From: Plasmopara viticola
Taxonomy: Eukaryota; Oomycota; Peronosporomycetes; Peronosporales; Peronosporaceae
Direction: 5' to 3'
Length of the DNA: 64,000 nucleotides
NCBI GenBank assembly: GCA_001695595.3
Contig: MBPM02000053.1
Coordinates: forward strand, 310,001 to 374,000
The position numbers and the translations under genes were made by a program. The notes beneath the pieces were generated by a model that was given only the letters and a program-made list of their open reading frames with translations, did no database searches and was not told where the DNA came from. Shown piece after piece: positions 12,401 to 24,729 of this stretch; the first letter of the stretch is position 1; the number at the start of each line of letters is the position of its first letter.

Positions 12401-13374
12401 CTTCTAGCTGTGAGGTATGCTCATATAGCTTTTTTTAGCAAAAAGTGCCGCTTCGGGCTCTTTGAAGAGCAAAAAACGGATATACTTCGACTTTAAGCTT
12501 ACTTTGTCATACTCGACATCTTATTGAACTCGTGCTGACCACCTGTAAAGTTGTGGTACACATTGTGACGTGCGAACGTATGCAAATCGTAGCTCAATGT
12601 ACCCGTTTATGGAACTATGCTACCCAAAGCTTAAGCTTTTTTTTGGCGTCTACGGCAACCAATTATGCTAGCGAAATTTGGAAAGTGAAATAGAAAGATT
12701 ATGAAGATCTGCCTCCAGGCAAATATCAGTACTTTTGATACCTTTCATATTTATCTCGGATATATAAGGCCTTACATTGATTTTTAATTAGAAATTTTGG
12801 CATTAGGACAGATGTGTCCAGAAAAGACCATCCAAGCAAATCGCATAGTCAATGGCCTGTTGCGAAGTGTGAGCGCGTATATAACATGACTTTAGAACAT
12901 TGTTATCTAATTCATAATTTCGCAGTATAAAATGCGCCTATGGCTGAATTGGCTTCAGGTTTTCTGACCTGTGCGCTCCGTTACTACTACCCCATTGTGA
13001 GTTGAAACGTTATAGGGTAGTAATAACCAGACGGCTTGCTGATTTTTGGCCGTCCTACTATGCGTAAGCTTCTCGAGGACTTTGTGTCTAAGATATGTAG
13101 TGTCTTAAGACACGTACACTTCTAACTTAGGAAAAGCCTAGACACCTAAAGGAAAGCCTATGACCTCAAGCAAAGACACAACAAGACGGAATCAGCGAAC
13201 TCGCATTAAAATGCTATAATTGATCGACATTTGCAATTTATTCTGTCACTGAAATCAAACTGCGTCTGTGCTTAAGTCATAACCAAAAGAGGCTTGGCAT
13301 ATGCGCTTGTTAAAACCAATGCGAGCACACGCATGTGTTCCTGGGTAGGCTTACACAAATCAGGTTAGGGCAGA

Positions 13375-13745
13375 AACATTGGCGACGGGTCGTACAAACA
13401 TGAGGCGAGCCCATCACATAAGAAGAATTTGATTGGAGTGCAGAGTGCTTAACCTTTGTCTCAATAGTCGTAAGTCGAAATATTTGCTTAAGTAATGCAC
13501 CTACACGCTCGAGCATAGCGGGCGGCAGCTTGCCTGTTTCTAGACGCCGTCACGAGTGTGCGACATCATATCAAAGCGTATGATGTGTGACGCATTATGC
13601 TGAGACATCGTCCTTTTACTCCTCTTTTGACAGAGAAGTCGAGCGCCAATCACTTATCAATTTTTTCTACGCGACGTCGTTCTTGGAAACAAAATTAATA
13701 TTTTTATTAAGGTCATTTAAGTACTTACGGGTGCTTATAGTCCTA
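13375..13745 (+). repeat. diverged dispersed repeat, copy 2 (pair with 1-222)
   Basis: Same order of landmarks as 1-222, from CAGAAACATTGGCGACGGGT to CATTTAAGTACTTACGGG, with an extra ~150 bases between the GAGGCGAGCCCAT and ACGCGACGTCGTT blocks. The family is unidentified. Confidence 0.6.
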
Positions 13746-16700
13746 CTTCGGCGAAGCTGCTCTGATGTCGAAGACGCTTTTGCTCATGATTAAAGCGTAA
13801 TTAAAAAGACATTGCTTCTCACCACCAAGCGTAAAGGTGCTTTACTTAATAGCACTTTTCAGGCCTCCAAAGAAGCAGAGAGAAACTAGAGTATAATGTT
13901 GTGGGTTATAAATTGGAGAGCTACATTCCACTTGCAGTCACCTCAAAAAGGTACGGACCTTGATCTCGCAGAATTTTTTGCAAAGTGTGATCAAAATACC
14001 ATCTTCTCAAGCATTCTCACCTAAAAATATTTTTCGTCATGTATTGGGTTCGCGGTAACGGCACTTAGCCTTCGCTCTTTTAAGGTAAAAAAAACACGGT
14101 AGTCCGCATAATAAAGACTTGACCTGGCTTTGAAGCTGTGCGTGCTTAGAGCTGAAAATTTATCGAGGTCGAACATATTCACTCATGGTGTCTGACGTAG
14201 CCTCCCGAACGATCACATTTGGCTCGTCGGAACCTTTGTATGCCCGTTGAAATGGAATCAAGCGAAACTAATTGTGCTGTGAACGTACCTTTTACTTTGG
14301 TAATTTTTGAGGGATATGACGATAACATTTTGCTCGTCAGACACAAGCGTGTATTCAGAAAACGAGCACAGATGCGCAGCGTGAAAAAAGAAAGGGGGCT
14401 CGCGAGTGTGTGGGTCAGGTCGCGCGGCGCATGTAGGCAACATTTTATGAGGATCTAACTGAGCTAACTGGTAAACTACAAATCGCAGGCTAACGAGCAG
14501 GGCTCTGACTTTTTTTAGGTGTAGGACTCGCCATCTTCACCCTTATATCCCAAAGCTGACGGCTCGTAGTCGATCACGAAACTCGAGTCGTATTTACATT
14601 TAGTAGAAGAGAGTTGATGCGCTCGGCGCGAGTGCACTTTTTGATTTATTGAATCGTCATACGACGGCATAGCATGTACACGCCAAAATTCAGTGTGGTA
14701 TTCAGATACTGTTAGCTTGTCGTTTTTTAATAGATGTCGTCTGATTCAGACTTCGAAGAAGAACCATGCGCGGACAGTAATATATCTTGTTGGTCACGGG
14801 TATGCGTTTTGGAATGAGTCTAGAGCAATTCAATTTAGTTCACAGAAGAGAGTCATTTTATGGCAAGAGAAGTGATATAAAACAAAGCGGTAATTTCTGG
14901 TAGTTTTACATTCCAATGGCAATTTTGACCTTTGAGTCATGATAGAAAGAGTTTTACGGAACCAAACGTATCACTAGCTGGTGGTACTACCAAAGTGTGT
15001 GCAACACGCCAAGTGATGGTGCTACCATTGTTAAATGTCATTACACGCTAAGGGGTTAAATGATGAATAATACTTATCTAATAGTAATAGGAATTACTGT
15101 GCAAGGTATTGAAAGCAGTAGCTTAAGAGCTATAGAATATCCAAGTACATCTTTAAAAGTCTGTAGGCTTTGTCTTGGTGCTAAGACTAGCAGTAACTTT
15201 GAAAGCAAATCATACTCTTTCTGGTGTCAACTATTGGAAAAAGCTCAGACACTTGAGCTCACACTTTCTATAAACAACTGGCTACGATAGCCACACTACA
15301 TTTCTTCCAGAAGATATTACAGTCACCATCTTTTGAATGGCATGCGCACGGACGCGCCCCAAAGGTGCCCCATTTGAACCTGACCTGTTTTGGAGGTCTT
15401 GAGGTTTAACTCCAGGCGGCATGGACAGGAGATGGGTAGCGCCAGCACGGTTCATCGGGAGGCTGGCCCAAAAGCTATTCAGGCATGCTAATGAGAAGAG
15501 GTATACCTCCTACACGGACCAGTGTATGAGATTTCGTCGTTGACATTAAGCGCGTCAAGATCCAGGGAATCGAAATGCCACGGTCAATCAGTCGTCTGGT
15601 AAAATGGTGTATCAATGAGCGTGACACAATCTACTAGGGTAAAGTTATGTTCTGTCAAGCATCAAAAAGAAGCAAAAAAAAAAATGAAAAAAAATTAGCT
15701 TTAAAAAATGTCCGTGATCTAGAATACGAATTATGTCTAAAAGCCTTGCTGGTGATTAAGGCAGTTGAAGAGGGTTGTTGTAAGCCATAGCTTTTCCTCA
15801 TTGACTCCAGGAGATAGGCAATTACGCTTGACGCTCCAATGTTCAGCGAGGTCACCCACTGATTGCAGTTGTCTACTGGAGAGCTAAGTTGATCAATGCT
15901 GACTAATCAGAAGTCTACAAATGCTTGTTTCATCAGGAGCTATCATCTGGTGACCATTCCAGATAACAGAGCTCGTAACACATGGCAAAAAACTTCTTAC
16001 CGTGACACATTGTAAGAAGACGTGACCGCACACGGTATATACACATATATGCGAAAACATATGCATAAGACGAGCTCTATCTCACCCCGGCTGGGGGATT
16101 CTGCCTAATCTTAGCTATCGCACGCTATTGTCCGTCCAAGGCTCGCCACCGAGCTTGAGATGGCCAAAGCCACTTTTGCGGACATAACTTTTCTAATTTT
16201 GAACAAGAATATGTCTTCTTCCATCTCTTAAACTACGTTAAGCTCACCGTGAGCGACGTTGAATTTGACGGCTCATTCGCATAAGAAGCGGGCGTTATCA
16301 ACGCAGACGACTCTGCTGAAAATACCCGACAGAAAATTCTGATATTTGAAGAGTGCTTTGAGTCGCACACGGAGCGTGTCAGGTTTAGTGCAGCCAAAAT
16401 ATGTTTTTAGGAGCCAAGCGCGGCTTTCAGCTTATTATCTATGGCATATGCGCCGAGAAAAATATATGTGCTCAACACTTACAAAAGATGAGTCCAAACG
16501 TCTTATATCTAAATTGACTAGGGTACTCTATACTCCAAGCCTAAATGAGTGGCAGATCGCTTTCTGACTGAGTAGCCGTGATACTATATTTCAATGCCAC
16601 GCTAATCTTTTCATATATAATTTGATCATTTAAAAAGACCTTTGGGGTAACGATCATACAAATTCTACCTAGCATACTTGTTCCGCTAGTCGGCATGAAG

Positions 16701-17028
16701 GAGTGCTTTTCTCTTAGTCTCTTCTTACCGAATACTGCCTTCTCATTGGTATCTAGGATAGTAAGGGAGTAGTGTCGTACAATTCGGTAGTACCTACTAC
16801 TAGTGTGATACTCACTGGGTTTGCGCAGTTTGTTAAAAAAACATGCAGACGACCCCATATTCATTGTTGAGTACATTGACAGCGACTTTTGTAGATGTAC
16901 GTATGGACCATGCCTGTACAATGGCACAAAAGATTTGATAATCGACCTCTCATCTTATTTGTCGTTCCCAACCTTACTTAAGGAAGCCGAGGCAAGTAAA
17001 GTTGCATCATGTGGAGTGGTACATAGTC

Positions 17029-17247
17029 CACTGAGCATCGCTTGTCATGAGCAGCAATTGCTGTACATCATAAAATGTATGGTTCGATATAGGTCAATAC
17101 ACTATGGTCAGGGCTTTGAACATGTAATGCGCGGGTTGTGGATCACAACTCACTGAGCATCGCTTGTTATGTACAGAACTTGGTGCATACAACGCAAAGG
17201 ATTGTTGGATGTAGTCCAAGGTACTACGGTGAACTTTGAGCATGCAC
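17029..17247 (+). repeat. degenerate tandem repeat, period ~122 bp
   Basis: CACTGAGCATCGCTTGT occurs exactly at 17029-17045 and 17151-17167. Later in each unit come GCTTTGAACATG and ACTTTGAGCATG. The rest of the units is diverged, so this is an old local duplication with one well-kept block. Confidence 0.45.
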
Positions 17248-17704
17248 ATATATACCCTTTGCCGCAGAAAGAGATTTGTCAATGCAAGCATAAAGGTTAT
17301 TACCTTAAAACTTGCCATAAATAGCCTTAATGGGCCCTTAGATCGACTGATTTCTTTCAGAGCAGCCACAGACAATTATGTTTCCGAATTATGTCCGGGC
17401 GAAAGCCTCTCAAAATCAAAACAGGTGCGCAGCCGCGACACAGTACTTTGTGTCTGACACGAAATCAACCACGTGTCTTCGTCCTCCGTCCGGTGAAAGT
17501 TTACTCAATAACCATGTCTAAGTCGCTTTTTAAATGGATACACTGGATGATTGGGATCATAAAAAAATCTGAGCCAAGACGTAGCGTATGGCCAACAAGG
17601 CTGAGTCAATATATATGTGTACAGAACGGAGAGATGTATATTTATATATACAAGAAAGATTATACTATGAATTCTGTGCCTTTTACATATTATATCTTTA
17701 GCTC

Positions 17705-18045
17705 GGCCAAAACCTCAGGAGCTCTAGGTTATTTGTAATTCAGTAACTCGGACACTTTTGGCAGTGCCTTCAACTAGACCAAGCCTGCTGTTACGTACCG
17801 ACCACTTGAACTACTTATCATCTTTGTGTTAAGGTCTCTTTGCTTGCCACTAGATCATTGGGGACTCTCAGAGATCGATGATGTATTGCATTACCAAATT
17901 ATTCTGGCAGCGACGCCAATTGCTCTTGGTACCCATTTGCGGATCTCTGTTTTCCGTTGTTTCGCGAGGATAAAGGATATTCTTTTACCAAATCTGTTCT
18001 ACGTAGTTGGTGGCATTATATTACTCCCGTGTTATGTACGCATGT
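17705..18045 (+). repeat. diverged dispersed repeat, copy 2 (pair with 4785-5130)
   Basis: Collinear with 4785-5130 (see that entry for landmarks). The spacing between the two copies (~12.9 kb) is near that of the 1-222 / 13375-13745 pair (~13.4 kb). Both pairs might descend from one larger duplicated element, but the sequence between them does not align by eye. Confidence 0.55.
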
Positions 18046-18482
18046 AATGTATCTACTGTAAATATTCTAACGAGTGAAGCATGATGAGCACAATGCATTG
18101 TAGACACTAATCAAAGAAACTGTAGCGTAAGGTTTTATGACTAAGGCTTTTAAAAAGAGTTATTAGGGGCCGCTTACCGTTTAATAGCTAAAATACTAAA
18201 TAAGAATGGCCAAAGTAAGCTCAGTATCATTATTGTGTACACGTACGGCATTTCATAGTATGCTCATTGTTCTGTGAGAATCAAACTTGCGTAGGAGTTG
18301 ATTCTTGTGCCAAATCAAATTATTGCTGACTCTTCAGCATTTATGTAAATGAATTACCACAAAAATTTGGCTTGTAAATTTGAAGAATTTATACACAGAA
18401 ACGCATAGTCTACTCGGGTGCTAAGAAACCCTGGGTCTTGCATGCTTTTTAGAAAACTAGGGTGTAGCATGCTTTAGCAGAT

Positions 18483-18569
18483 CTCTGTTGTAACAGGCCA
18501 TTACATAAAGCTCTATTTTATGGCCATTGCATAAAACAGAGTTTCATGCAATGGCCTGTTACAACAGAG
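18483..18569. repeat. 87-bp foldback element (MITE-like)
   Basis: The terminal 20 bases CTCTGTTGTAACAGGCCATT are an exact inverted repeat of the right end, and homology between the arms continues inward for about 35 bases with a few mismatches. Almost the whole unit is palindromic. No clear target-site duplication was found. Confidence 0.65.
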
Positions 18570-20474
18570 GCCTGAAAAAGGTAAGCCGGCTTTTTTTGTA
18601 GAAGGATGGTGAACTATCGGTAAATACTTGAACTCTTACGACATTTTTTTCTAAACAGCCAAAATCCTTAAGCTGGACAAAATAAGTATTAAAGCCTGAC
18701 GACATGAGACCAAAATGTAGATAGAAGAAAGTCGACGCCAACATCTCCCACAAGATCAAGTGGAAGATGAAGGGGAAGCGCTGTATGTTAAACAAAAAGA
18801 AGGGAGGTGCAAACATAAATCGTAACAAAAACTTGAAAAGTGAAAAATGAGAGATCGTTCGTCGAAAATTGTATGCGGATCTTGTCCTAGGCTTCGACGC
18901 CATTCATCAATGAATGCAATAAGTTGTGACTCGAGTCGGGTAGAGCCACGGTTACGCGTGTGAGTCATCATCGTTGATAATGAAGACGAGTTATCGTCAA
19001 ATACCGGTGATATATCCCCTTAGCGTGAAAAGCCGATGTGTCAAATGTGGCTTTGTTGCGGTCAGGCCAAAGTGTGCGCAAATTGAAGCAGCGCAGTATT
19101 GAAATGACAAATCGGCGTGAGCGTACTTAAAGTAGCTCGGCGTTTAGCAGGAAATCACAAATCTTGGGCATGTGGCAGTCCTATAGTAAATGACGAGAAG
19201 TTTAGGTACAGAGCACCTTGCTTACCAGCGATGTTTGTAGTCCGTTGTGCGAAGTCGAATAAAACATTGACGAAGGCTCTGTAAGCGATGCTCAAAAGAC
19301 AAAGTAAATTATCTGTCCTTAAACAATTTTGCATCTCAATTTATTTAAGTGGATATAGTACCTGCTTCAACTGCGGGTATGTATAGACAGCCTTACACAC
19401 AGAGATTTAAGGGAAATGAGCAATGGTATATGTTTAACAACTCTAACAAAAGTCCTCAAGAGGCGCCGAGTCTAGATTTGCCGGATTTAAACGACTGCTT
19501 GATGTTGTCTGAGACGTGTCCGGAATTGGTATTGGTAAAGTTTGCTGCTAGCAGACACCAAATGGCAATCGGACGATCGCGTTTGAGTACCGACAATTTA
19601 AGTTGCCGGGATATATTATACTGCTTATGAGAAAAATCTATTGAATGAAGTATGCTCTCGCTAAGTTCGAGATTCACCTGCCAAGCTTTATACCATTCGT
19701 AATCTATAATATGTAGATCTACGTACTGCGACCTCGTCGCCTCATTCCATGCAGAAAATGGCCAGGCGGCGCCTTTTCTCGCGAAGTGTAACATCGAAGT
19801 GATACATGAGTCTGAAAGCAGAAGGCTTTGTTTAATGTATTATTGCGTTACCCAAACTATATGCTAGCTTACTTCACAGATTTGACCTCGTCGACATCGG
19901 ACTTCGATTGCGAGACGTATGCTCGTTGAGTAGTTCTGCTAATAATACAGGAAAGCGACGCGTATAGAGACTCGATTAAGAAACCATAAGCGGTTTGAGG
20001 CAAGGCTACGGCGGTAGCCGAGATGTTGAGTTATAGCATTAATCATGATGAGCATTTATTCCTCATTATGGAAGTCTAATAATATCGTATCTACTATGAG
20101 AGCCACACTTACTCCTCTTGACGTTCATTGCGACCGAGCTGAAGCGTATAGTTTTGTAGGTACTCGCCGAAGCTGTATACGTAAGTCTGTGTATGCGTTT
20201 GTACAAGCGAAGTGTGCCAGCAAGTTAGATACTTGCCGAAAGCAGCCCCACCATTGGCAAGCTTGCCGGATCCAATGCGCTGTTTTGGCTGGCCTGTCGT
20301 AGCTCTTTTGCTTAGTTAAAGCGTAAGTTCTGGTGAATGATAATCACCTTCCACCTTGAGCAAGTATAAGTCGCGGAACGATATCTATCCGACTCGAAAA
20401 TGTAGTAGTAGTCATAACAATAGGATTCTATATGATTTATACATGAATTGGATCTATTAAGGTTCTCCAATAAA

Positions 20475-20564
20475 CCCACTGTGAGATAACACTCTAAATT
20501 AGTATGTAGTATGGTAATCCCACTGTGAGGTAGACATTCTACAAATACTAGGTAGCTTGGTAAT
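20475..20564 (+). repeat. two-unit degenerate tandem repeat (~45 bp)
   Basis: CCCACTGTGAG begins both units (20475 and 20519), and both end with TATGGTAAT- or CTTGGTAAT-like sequence. The units differ by substitutions and a 2-bp length change. Confidence 0.6.
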
Positions 20565-21588
20565 TCCTGCTTACATGCATTCAGTTGTTATTAGACCATG
20601 TACTGCTTTCTATTAGCTTCTCATCTCTCATTTCTGCTTGTCGATCAATTTTCAAAGCATCACATGACCTATGTCACACAATATGGTAAAACAGTCGTCG
20701 AGTGTATCCCCATAAGCTTGCGATAAAAAGTCAATGAACTTCCAATCTTTCCCATAGCCTCACGATATTGGAGTTCTTGAGTCCATACAAGTCTAGGTGT
20801 ATCGTAAGAAATTTCTCGTCATCATAAATCAATTTTCCGTCAGACAGACACCACCGCTGGAAATTGGGTCGCTTCTCAGAAGCCACACACAACACACTTG
20901 GAATACATATTAGTTTAAAGGCCTTAAGTCAACAAATTGCTTTCTCGTTTGTACCTAGTGCAATGTCAAGGTCTATAAAGCCGGCATTCTTAGGGCACAT
21001 ATGCAACACTTTACTAGGAAAAAAATAGTTAAAGAGGTGTACTGTTGTGGTGAAGCGCGCTTTCTTACCGTGCTCAACACACCGAGATTATTGCTATCAA
21101 AAATGACTCTCTGATAGCGCTGAGACGTTGTACGGCCACTGATCCGTCCCATTTTACGATTGATTAAGAGCGTTTTAAACTCAGAGTAAGGAAAGGATCG
21201 CCTACACAGAGACATGTAGTTCAAGCTGATGAAGATGTGGTACCGTACCACATCTTATTTGACTAATTCTGGACTTTAATTAACTGGCAAAACTATAATC
21301 GCAGGTCCCTTTAAATAATATTGCTCGTCGATATCCTCGAGGTCGTATTGAACATCTAATAGAGGACCTCTGTAAAGTAATATATTATACGCAAATTGCG
21401 CCATTTACAAACAAATTTTAAACCAAAAAAAAATGTCGATCAGTTCTGGCATGCGACTAAATTTACAATGATCACCGTCTGATTTTTGCTGCATATGAAT
21501 TACGTGATCGCCAACACTTCATGCAAACCTCCTGATTATACTTTTCGTGCCGTTGGCAATGCAATTTGGCGATTATGTGTCACTTGTG

Positions 21589-21914
21589 TTGTATTGTATT
21601 GCATTTCATTATCGCGTTGCCAAGTTATGCACGTGCTAGGCTCAGTCTGGCTAGTCCACGGCATAGAGTGGTGTCCGCATACGTCGGGTCTCGTTCGGCG
21701 GGCAGTGCAGCCACCACCGAGGTCGTGAGGTCTTCCATTATTTTGTTTAGCTCTGACTTGGTAAGAGCCCAGGTGGCGCCCTGGTGCTGAAGACCGTCGC
21801 GACGAGGGTGAGACTCGTTAGAGACCTGCAGATGCCCGAAAGCACCTGCCCGAAGCGCGCGAGCATTTAGCCCCCGCGCTTGGAAGGAGGGCGTCACCCC
21901 AACCTTTTCCGAAG
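21589..21914 (-). mobile_element. ~325-bp retroposon, copy A (upstream of INV1)
   Basis: One of four copies of the same GC-rich unit around INV1 and INV2. Read on the minus strand it starts TTCGGAAAAGG and ends with a short (ATACA)n-type tail. This copy is the most diverged at the tail side and lacks one base relative to B-D in the middle, which keeps a ~100-codon frame open across most of it. No target-site duplication was found. It ends ~510 bp before the INV1 start codon. The family is unidentified: it has no obvious A/B boxes, and could be a SINE or a truncated non-LTR element. Confidence 0.75.
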
Positions 21915-22373
21915 TGCACCAATACCGTACGTACATTCAGCAAGGAAAGCACCTTCATGCATAAACAGGTCTTACATGTACGGTTATCGCTTTCCATGTT
22001 GAAGTTTGACACAGGGCCAATATCCCTTTTTATGTACACTTTTTACCATGCGGAAATATATATGAGAATAGCAAAAATATATAAGAATAGGATGGGGGGC
22101 AGATAGAATAGGCGGGCGCTATTTGGGGGACTTCAACCTGAGATACGGGTGTAACCTGCTGCATCTTGGAAATTCAAGTGACAATCGACAAAGGTGGCGC
22201 AGCACGTGCAGGACTATATCACCAAGTGGAGATAGTAGACGCGGATACGTGAAACTCAGATCATCCTGTGGATGAATGATTAAACACCTGATTTTTATGG
22301 CGGTGAAAAAATTACAGATCAGTATCTAATTGCTGCTCCGCACATGTAAGTATATACTTGTGACCTCATCCGT
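21915..22373. other. INV1 upstream region
   Basis: No gene. Near 22335 the sequence GCTCCGCACATGT corresponds to the start of the promoter block shared by INV2 and INV3, but the GACCCGGATCAG half is not kept here. The rest is unremarkable. Confidence 0.5.
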
Positions 22374-22390
22374 TCATTCCACAAATTTAC
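22374..22390 (+). promoter_or_regulatory. oomycete-type initiator of INV1
   Basis: TCATTCCACAAATTTAC fits the oomycete initiator pattern closely. It lies 35 bases upstream of ATG 22425. INV2 and INV3 have equivalent motifs at 28106 and 42415, at matching distance from their starts. Confidence 0.65.
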
Positions 22391-22424
22391 ACTAAAGCGG
22401 CAAACGATCTTCGGCCACGTAATT

Positions 22425-24284
22425 ATGATTCAAGGTATCTTGGGCCCTAGTAGCCCAACTATTCTCGCCCTCGTCCTTTGCTCGCAATTGGTTCGATCTC
22501 AAGACGTCATGGAAGCCAAGATCGGGACGTCTCTGTTTGAACAGTTTCGTCCAGTGTACCACTTTCTTGCTCGCGAAAAGTGGATGAATGACCCCTGTGC
22601 ACCCTACTATGACGAAGCCACGGAATTGTACCACATGTTCTATCAGCTCAACCCGACATCGACGATCTGGGCCAACATGACATGGGGCCACGCTGTATCA
22701 AAAAATCAAGTGACGTGGAATGATCTCCCGAACGCACTGAACCCATCCGAGGACAAGTGGGACAATCTCGGAATCTTTTCGGGTTTTGCTATGACCAATG
22801 CTGTCGATGACAAGAACACGGTGTTTTACACGGGTGTCAACGCTCTTCCCATCAACTGGAAACTAGATTATCTCTTTGGTGAGCACGTCATGTATGCCAC
22901 GACGGACGATGGTGGCAAGACCTGGCAAAAGGGAAGTGAGCCACTAATTGAATTGCCACCTGAAGGTCTCAGCGTGACTGGCTGGCGAGACCCAATGCCA
23001 TTCCACTCACAGTCTTTGGACGCACACTATGGCTACAACGTCTCTGAGGGTAGCAACTACCTCATTCTAGCCGGTGGTGTTGTTGACGCTGGTCCTCGTG
23101 TATTCCTCTACCACGCTCAAGATTATATTAACTGGGAATACAAGGGTTTTCTGCTTGCACCAAAGGCAGACACAAAGTTCTCTCCGAACAGTGAGAGCTG
23201 GGGCTTTAACTTTGAGACTACGATTTACCGAGAAATGGTAGACGAGGATGGCGAACTTCACAACGTCGTGCTAGTTTGTGCAGAAGGGGAGCCACATCGG
23301 TACGCGATGTGGGCTACGGGTTCAATCTCCAGTCAGAGCGTTCACCAGGACGACGCCGACGCCGACGCAGGTCACTTTACTCCATTAATGGTAGGCGTGT
23401 CGGATCGGAGTAATTGGTACGCTAACAGCATCTACACTGACAAAGATGGCAAGAATGTTGTGATTGGTTGGATTACCGAAGACAATAACTTTACCACGGG
23501 ACAACCCCAAGGGTGGGATGGGATGCTTTCTATACCTCGCGAGGTAGGCATTATTATTCTCCGTGACATCTATGATATTGAGAAGCATCTGGTCGGCAAG
23601 GGAGACTGGATCGTTTCAGACACAAAAGACGTCGTTTGCTTTGACGGCTCTATCAAAAAGAGCAAGACAGTCAAGACTTTTGGCATTAAGCCGCTGAGTA
23701 ACCTGCAGCTGCTACGCAACAAAAATTCGTACGAACACGTAAAAAAAGTGTCGATCAAAGCTTCATCAAAAGTGTTAAAGTCGGCAGATACTTCGTTTGA
23801 ACTGAAGGCTGAGGTGTCGGACTTTGAACGTGGCAGCAAGGTGGGTTTTGAGGTTCGGCGCAGTTCCTATGGCGACGAAGTGACAACTATCGTGTACGAC
23901 GACTCTGAGAAGAAGGTGATTATTGATCGCTCTTACAGCTCGACAGCTGATTGTCCAATGTTTACTGATTACGAAGTCAAACCGAACACCGACGCTGTGT
24001 GGGGCCATTTCTACCTTTATGACTTGTTCTCGGGCGTGAAGCAAAACGACGTGTGCAAATCCACTCGCGAGACATTACGATTCCATGTGTTTGTAGACGT
24101 ATCGAGTGTCGAAGTGTTTGTGAATGATCGTTTCTCGCTGTCGGCACGCATATACCCGTGTGCCACTCAGACCGAATCCGATGGCATTGCGTTGGTGGCT
24201 TCTGGTCACGCTACATTCGACAATATTCAAGTGTGGACGGAACCCAAACACGCATGGCCCAAGACACGTAACGTGTCGACATGA
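22425..24284 (+). CDS. INV1: secreted GH32 invertase (beta-fructofuranosidase)
   Basis: A 619-residue glycoside hydrolase family 32 protein, expected to hydrolyse sucrose (or fructans) to release fructose outside the cell. A hydrophobic N terminus (about 12-20, ILALVLC) serves as signal peptide. The N-terminal beta-propeller carries the nucleophile in WMNDPC (D56), the RDP motif in WRDPM (D189, transition-state stabiliser) and the acid/base Glu in GFNFET (E264). The C-terminal beta-sandwich is marked by FVDVSSVEVFVND at about 555-568. The NDPCAP form, rather than NDPNG, is typical of a fungal GH32 subgroup. The ATG is two codons downstream of the INV2/INV3 start relative to the shared ILG block, and the basic residue after Met is lost. 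The length is normal for the family, with no introns or frameshifts. Substrate preference (sucrose versus inulin/levan) cannot be read from the sequence. Confidence 0.93.
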   Translation: MIQGILGPSSPTILALVLCSQLVRSQDVMEAKIGTSLFEQFRPVYHFLAREKWMNDPCAPYYDEATELYHMFYQLNPTSTIWANMTWGHAVSKNQVTWNDLPNALNPSEDKWDNLGIFSGFAMTNAVDDKNTVFYTGVNALPINWKLDYLFGEHVMYATTDDGGKTWQKGSEPLIELPPEGLSVTGWRDPMPFHSQSLDAHYGYNVSEGSNYLILAGGVVDAGPRVFLYHAQDYINWEYKGFLLAPKADTKFSPNSESWGFNFETTIYREMVDEDGELHNVVLVCAEGEPHRYAMWATGSISSQSVHQDDADADAGHFTPLMVGVSDRSNWYANSIYTDKDGKNVVIGWITEDNNFTTGQPQGWDGMLSIPREVGIIILRDIYDIEKHLVGKGDWIVSDTKDVVCFDGSIKKSKTVKTFGIKPLSNLQLLRNKNSYEHVKKVSIKASSKVLKSADTSFELKAEVSDFERGSKVGFEVRRSSYGDEVTTIVYDDSEKKVIIDRSYSSTADCPMFTDYEVKPNTDAVWGHFYLYDLFSGVKQNDVCKSTRETLRFHVFVDVSSVEVFVNDRFSLSARIYPCATQTESDGIALVASGHATFDNIQVWTEPKHAWPKTRNVST

Positions 24285-24402
24285 TAAGCGACTGATGCCA
24301 TGTAGTAACGCTGAAGCAGAGGTTGATAGTAGTGCTAATAATCGTCTGATTTATATCTAGCTCTACTATTCCAACAGTATTAATCGCTTTCAGTTATGAG
24401 AT

Positions 24403-24724
24403 ATTGTATTGTATTGTATTACGTTATCGCGTTGCCAAGTTATGCACGTGCTAGGCTCTATGGCTAGTCCACGGCATAGAGTGGTGTCCGCATACGTCGG
24501 GTCTCGTTCGGCGGGCAGTGCAGCCAGCACCGAGGCCGTGAGGGTCTTCCATTATTTTGTGTAGTTCTGACTTGGTAAGAGCCCAGGTGGCGCCCTAGTG
24601 CTGGAGACCGTCGCGTCGAGGGTGAGACTCGTTAAAGACCTGCAGATGCCCGAGAGCACCTGCCCGAAGCGCGCGAGCATTTAGCCCCTTTGGAAGGAGG
24701 GCGTCACCCCAACCTTTTCCGAAG
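24403..24724 (-). mobile_element. ~322-bp retroposon, copy B (downstream of INV1)
   Basis: Full-length copy, nearly identical to C and D, starting ~120 bp after the INV1 stop. Its tail, (TTGTA)n on the plus strand, faces the gene. The left flank is the 3' flank that INV1 shares with INV2; the right flank is the end of repeat X. No good target-site duplication is visible (only AGTTATGAG against ACTTATCGG), so a boundary may have been altered by recombination. Confidence 0.8.
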
Positions 24725-24729
24725 ACTTA

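Larger units (their letters stand above)
9412..21588. other. gene-free stretch, decayed repeat sequence
   Basis: About 12 kb with no supportable gene. Open frames up to about 128 codons (e.g. 16541-16927 on the minus strand, overlapped by 16821-17156 on plus) show no domain, signal peptide or codon pattern I can defend. A short GC-richer patch lies near 15.34-15.50 kb. Old duplicated segments, a foldback and two degenerate tandem repeats inside it are listed separately. Overall it looks like layered, eroded transposons. Confidence 0.6.

Noticed and set aside
16541..16927. 128-codon minus-strand frame
   Set aside because: Overlapped by a plus-strand frame of similar length, no family match; decayed repeat region.
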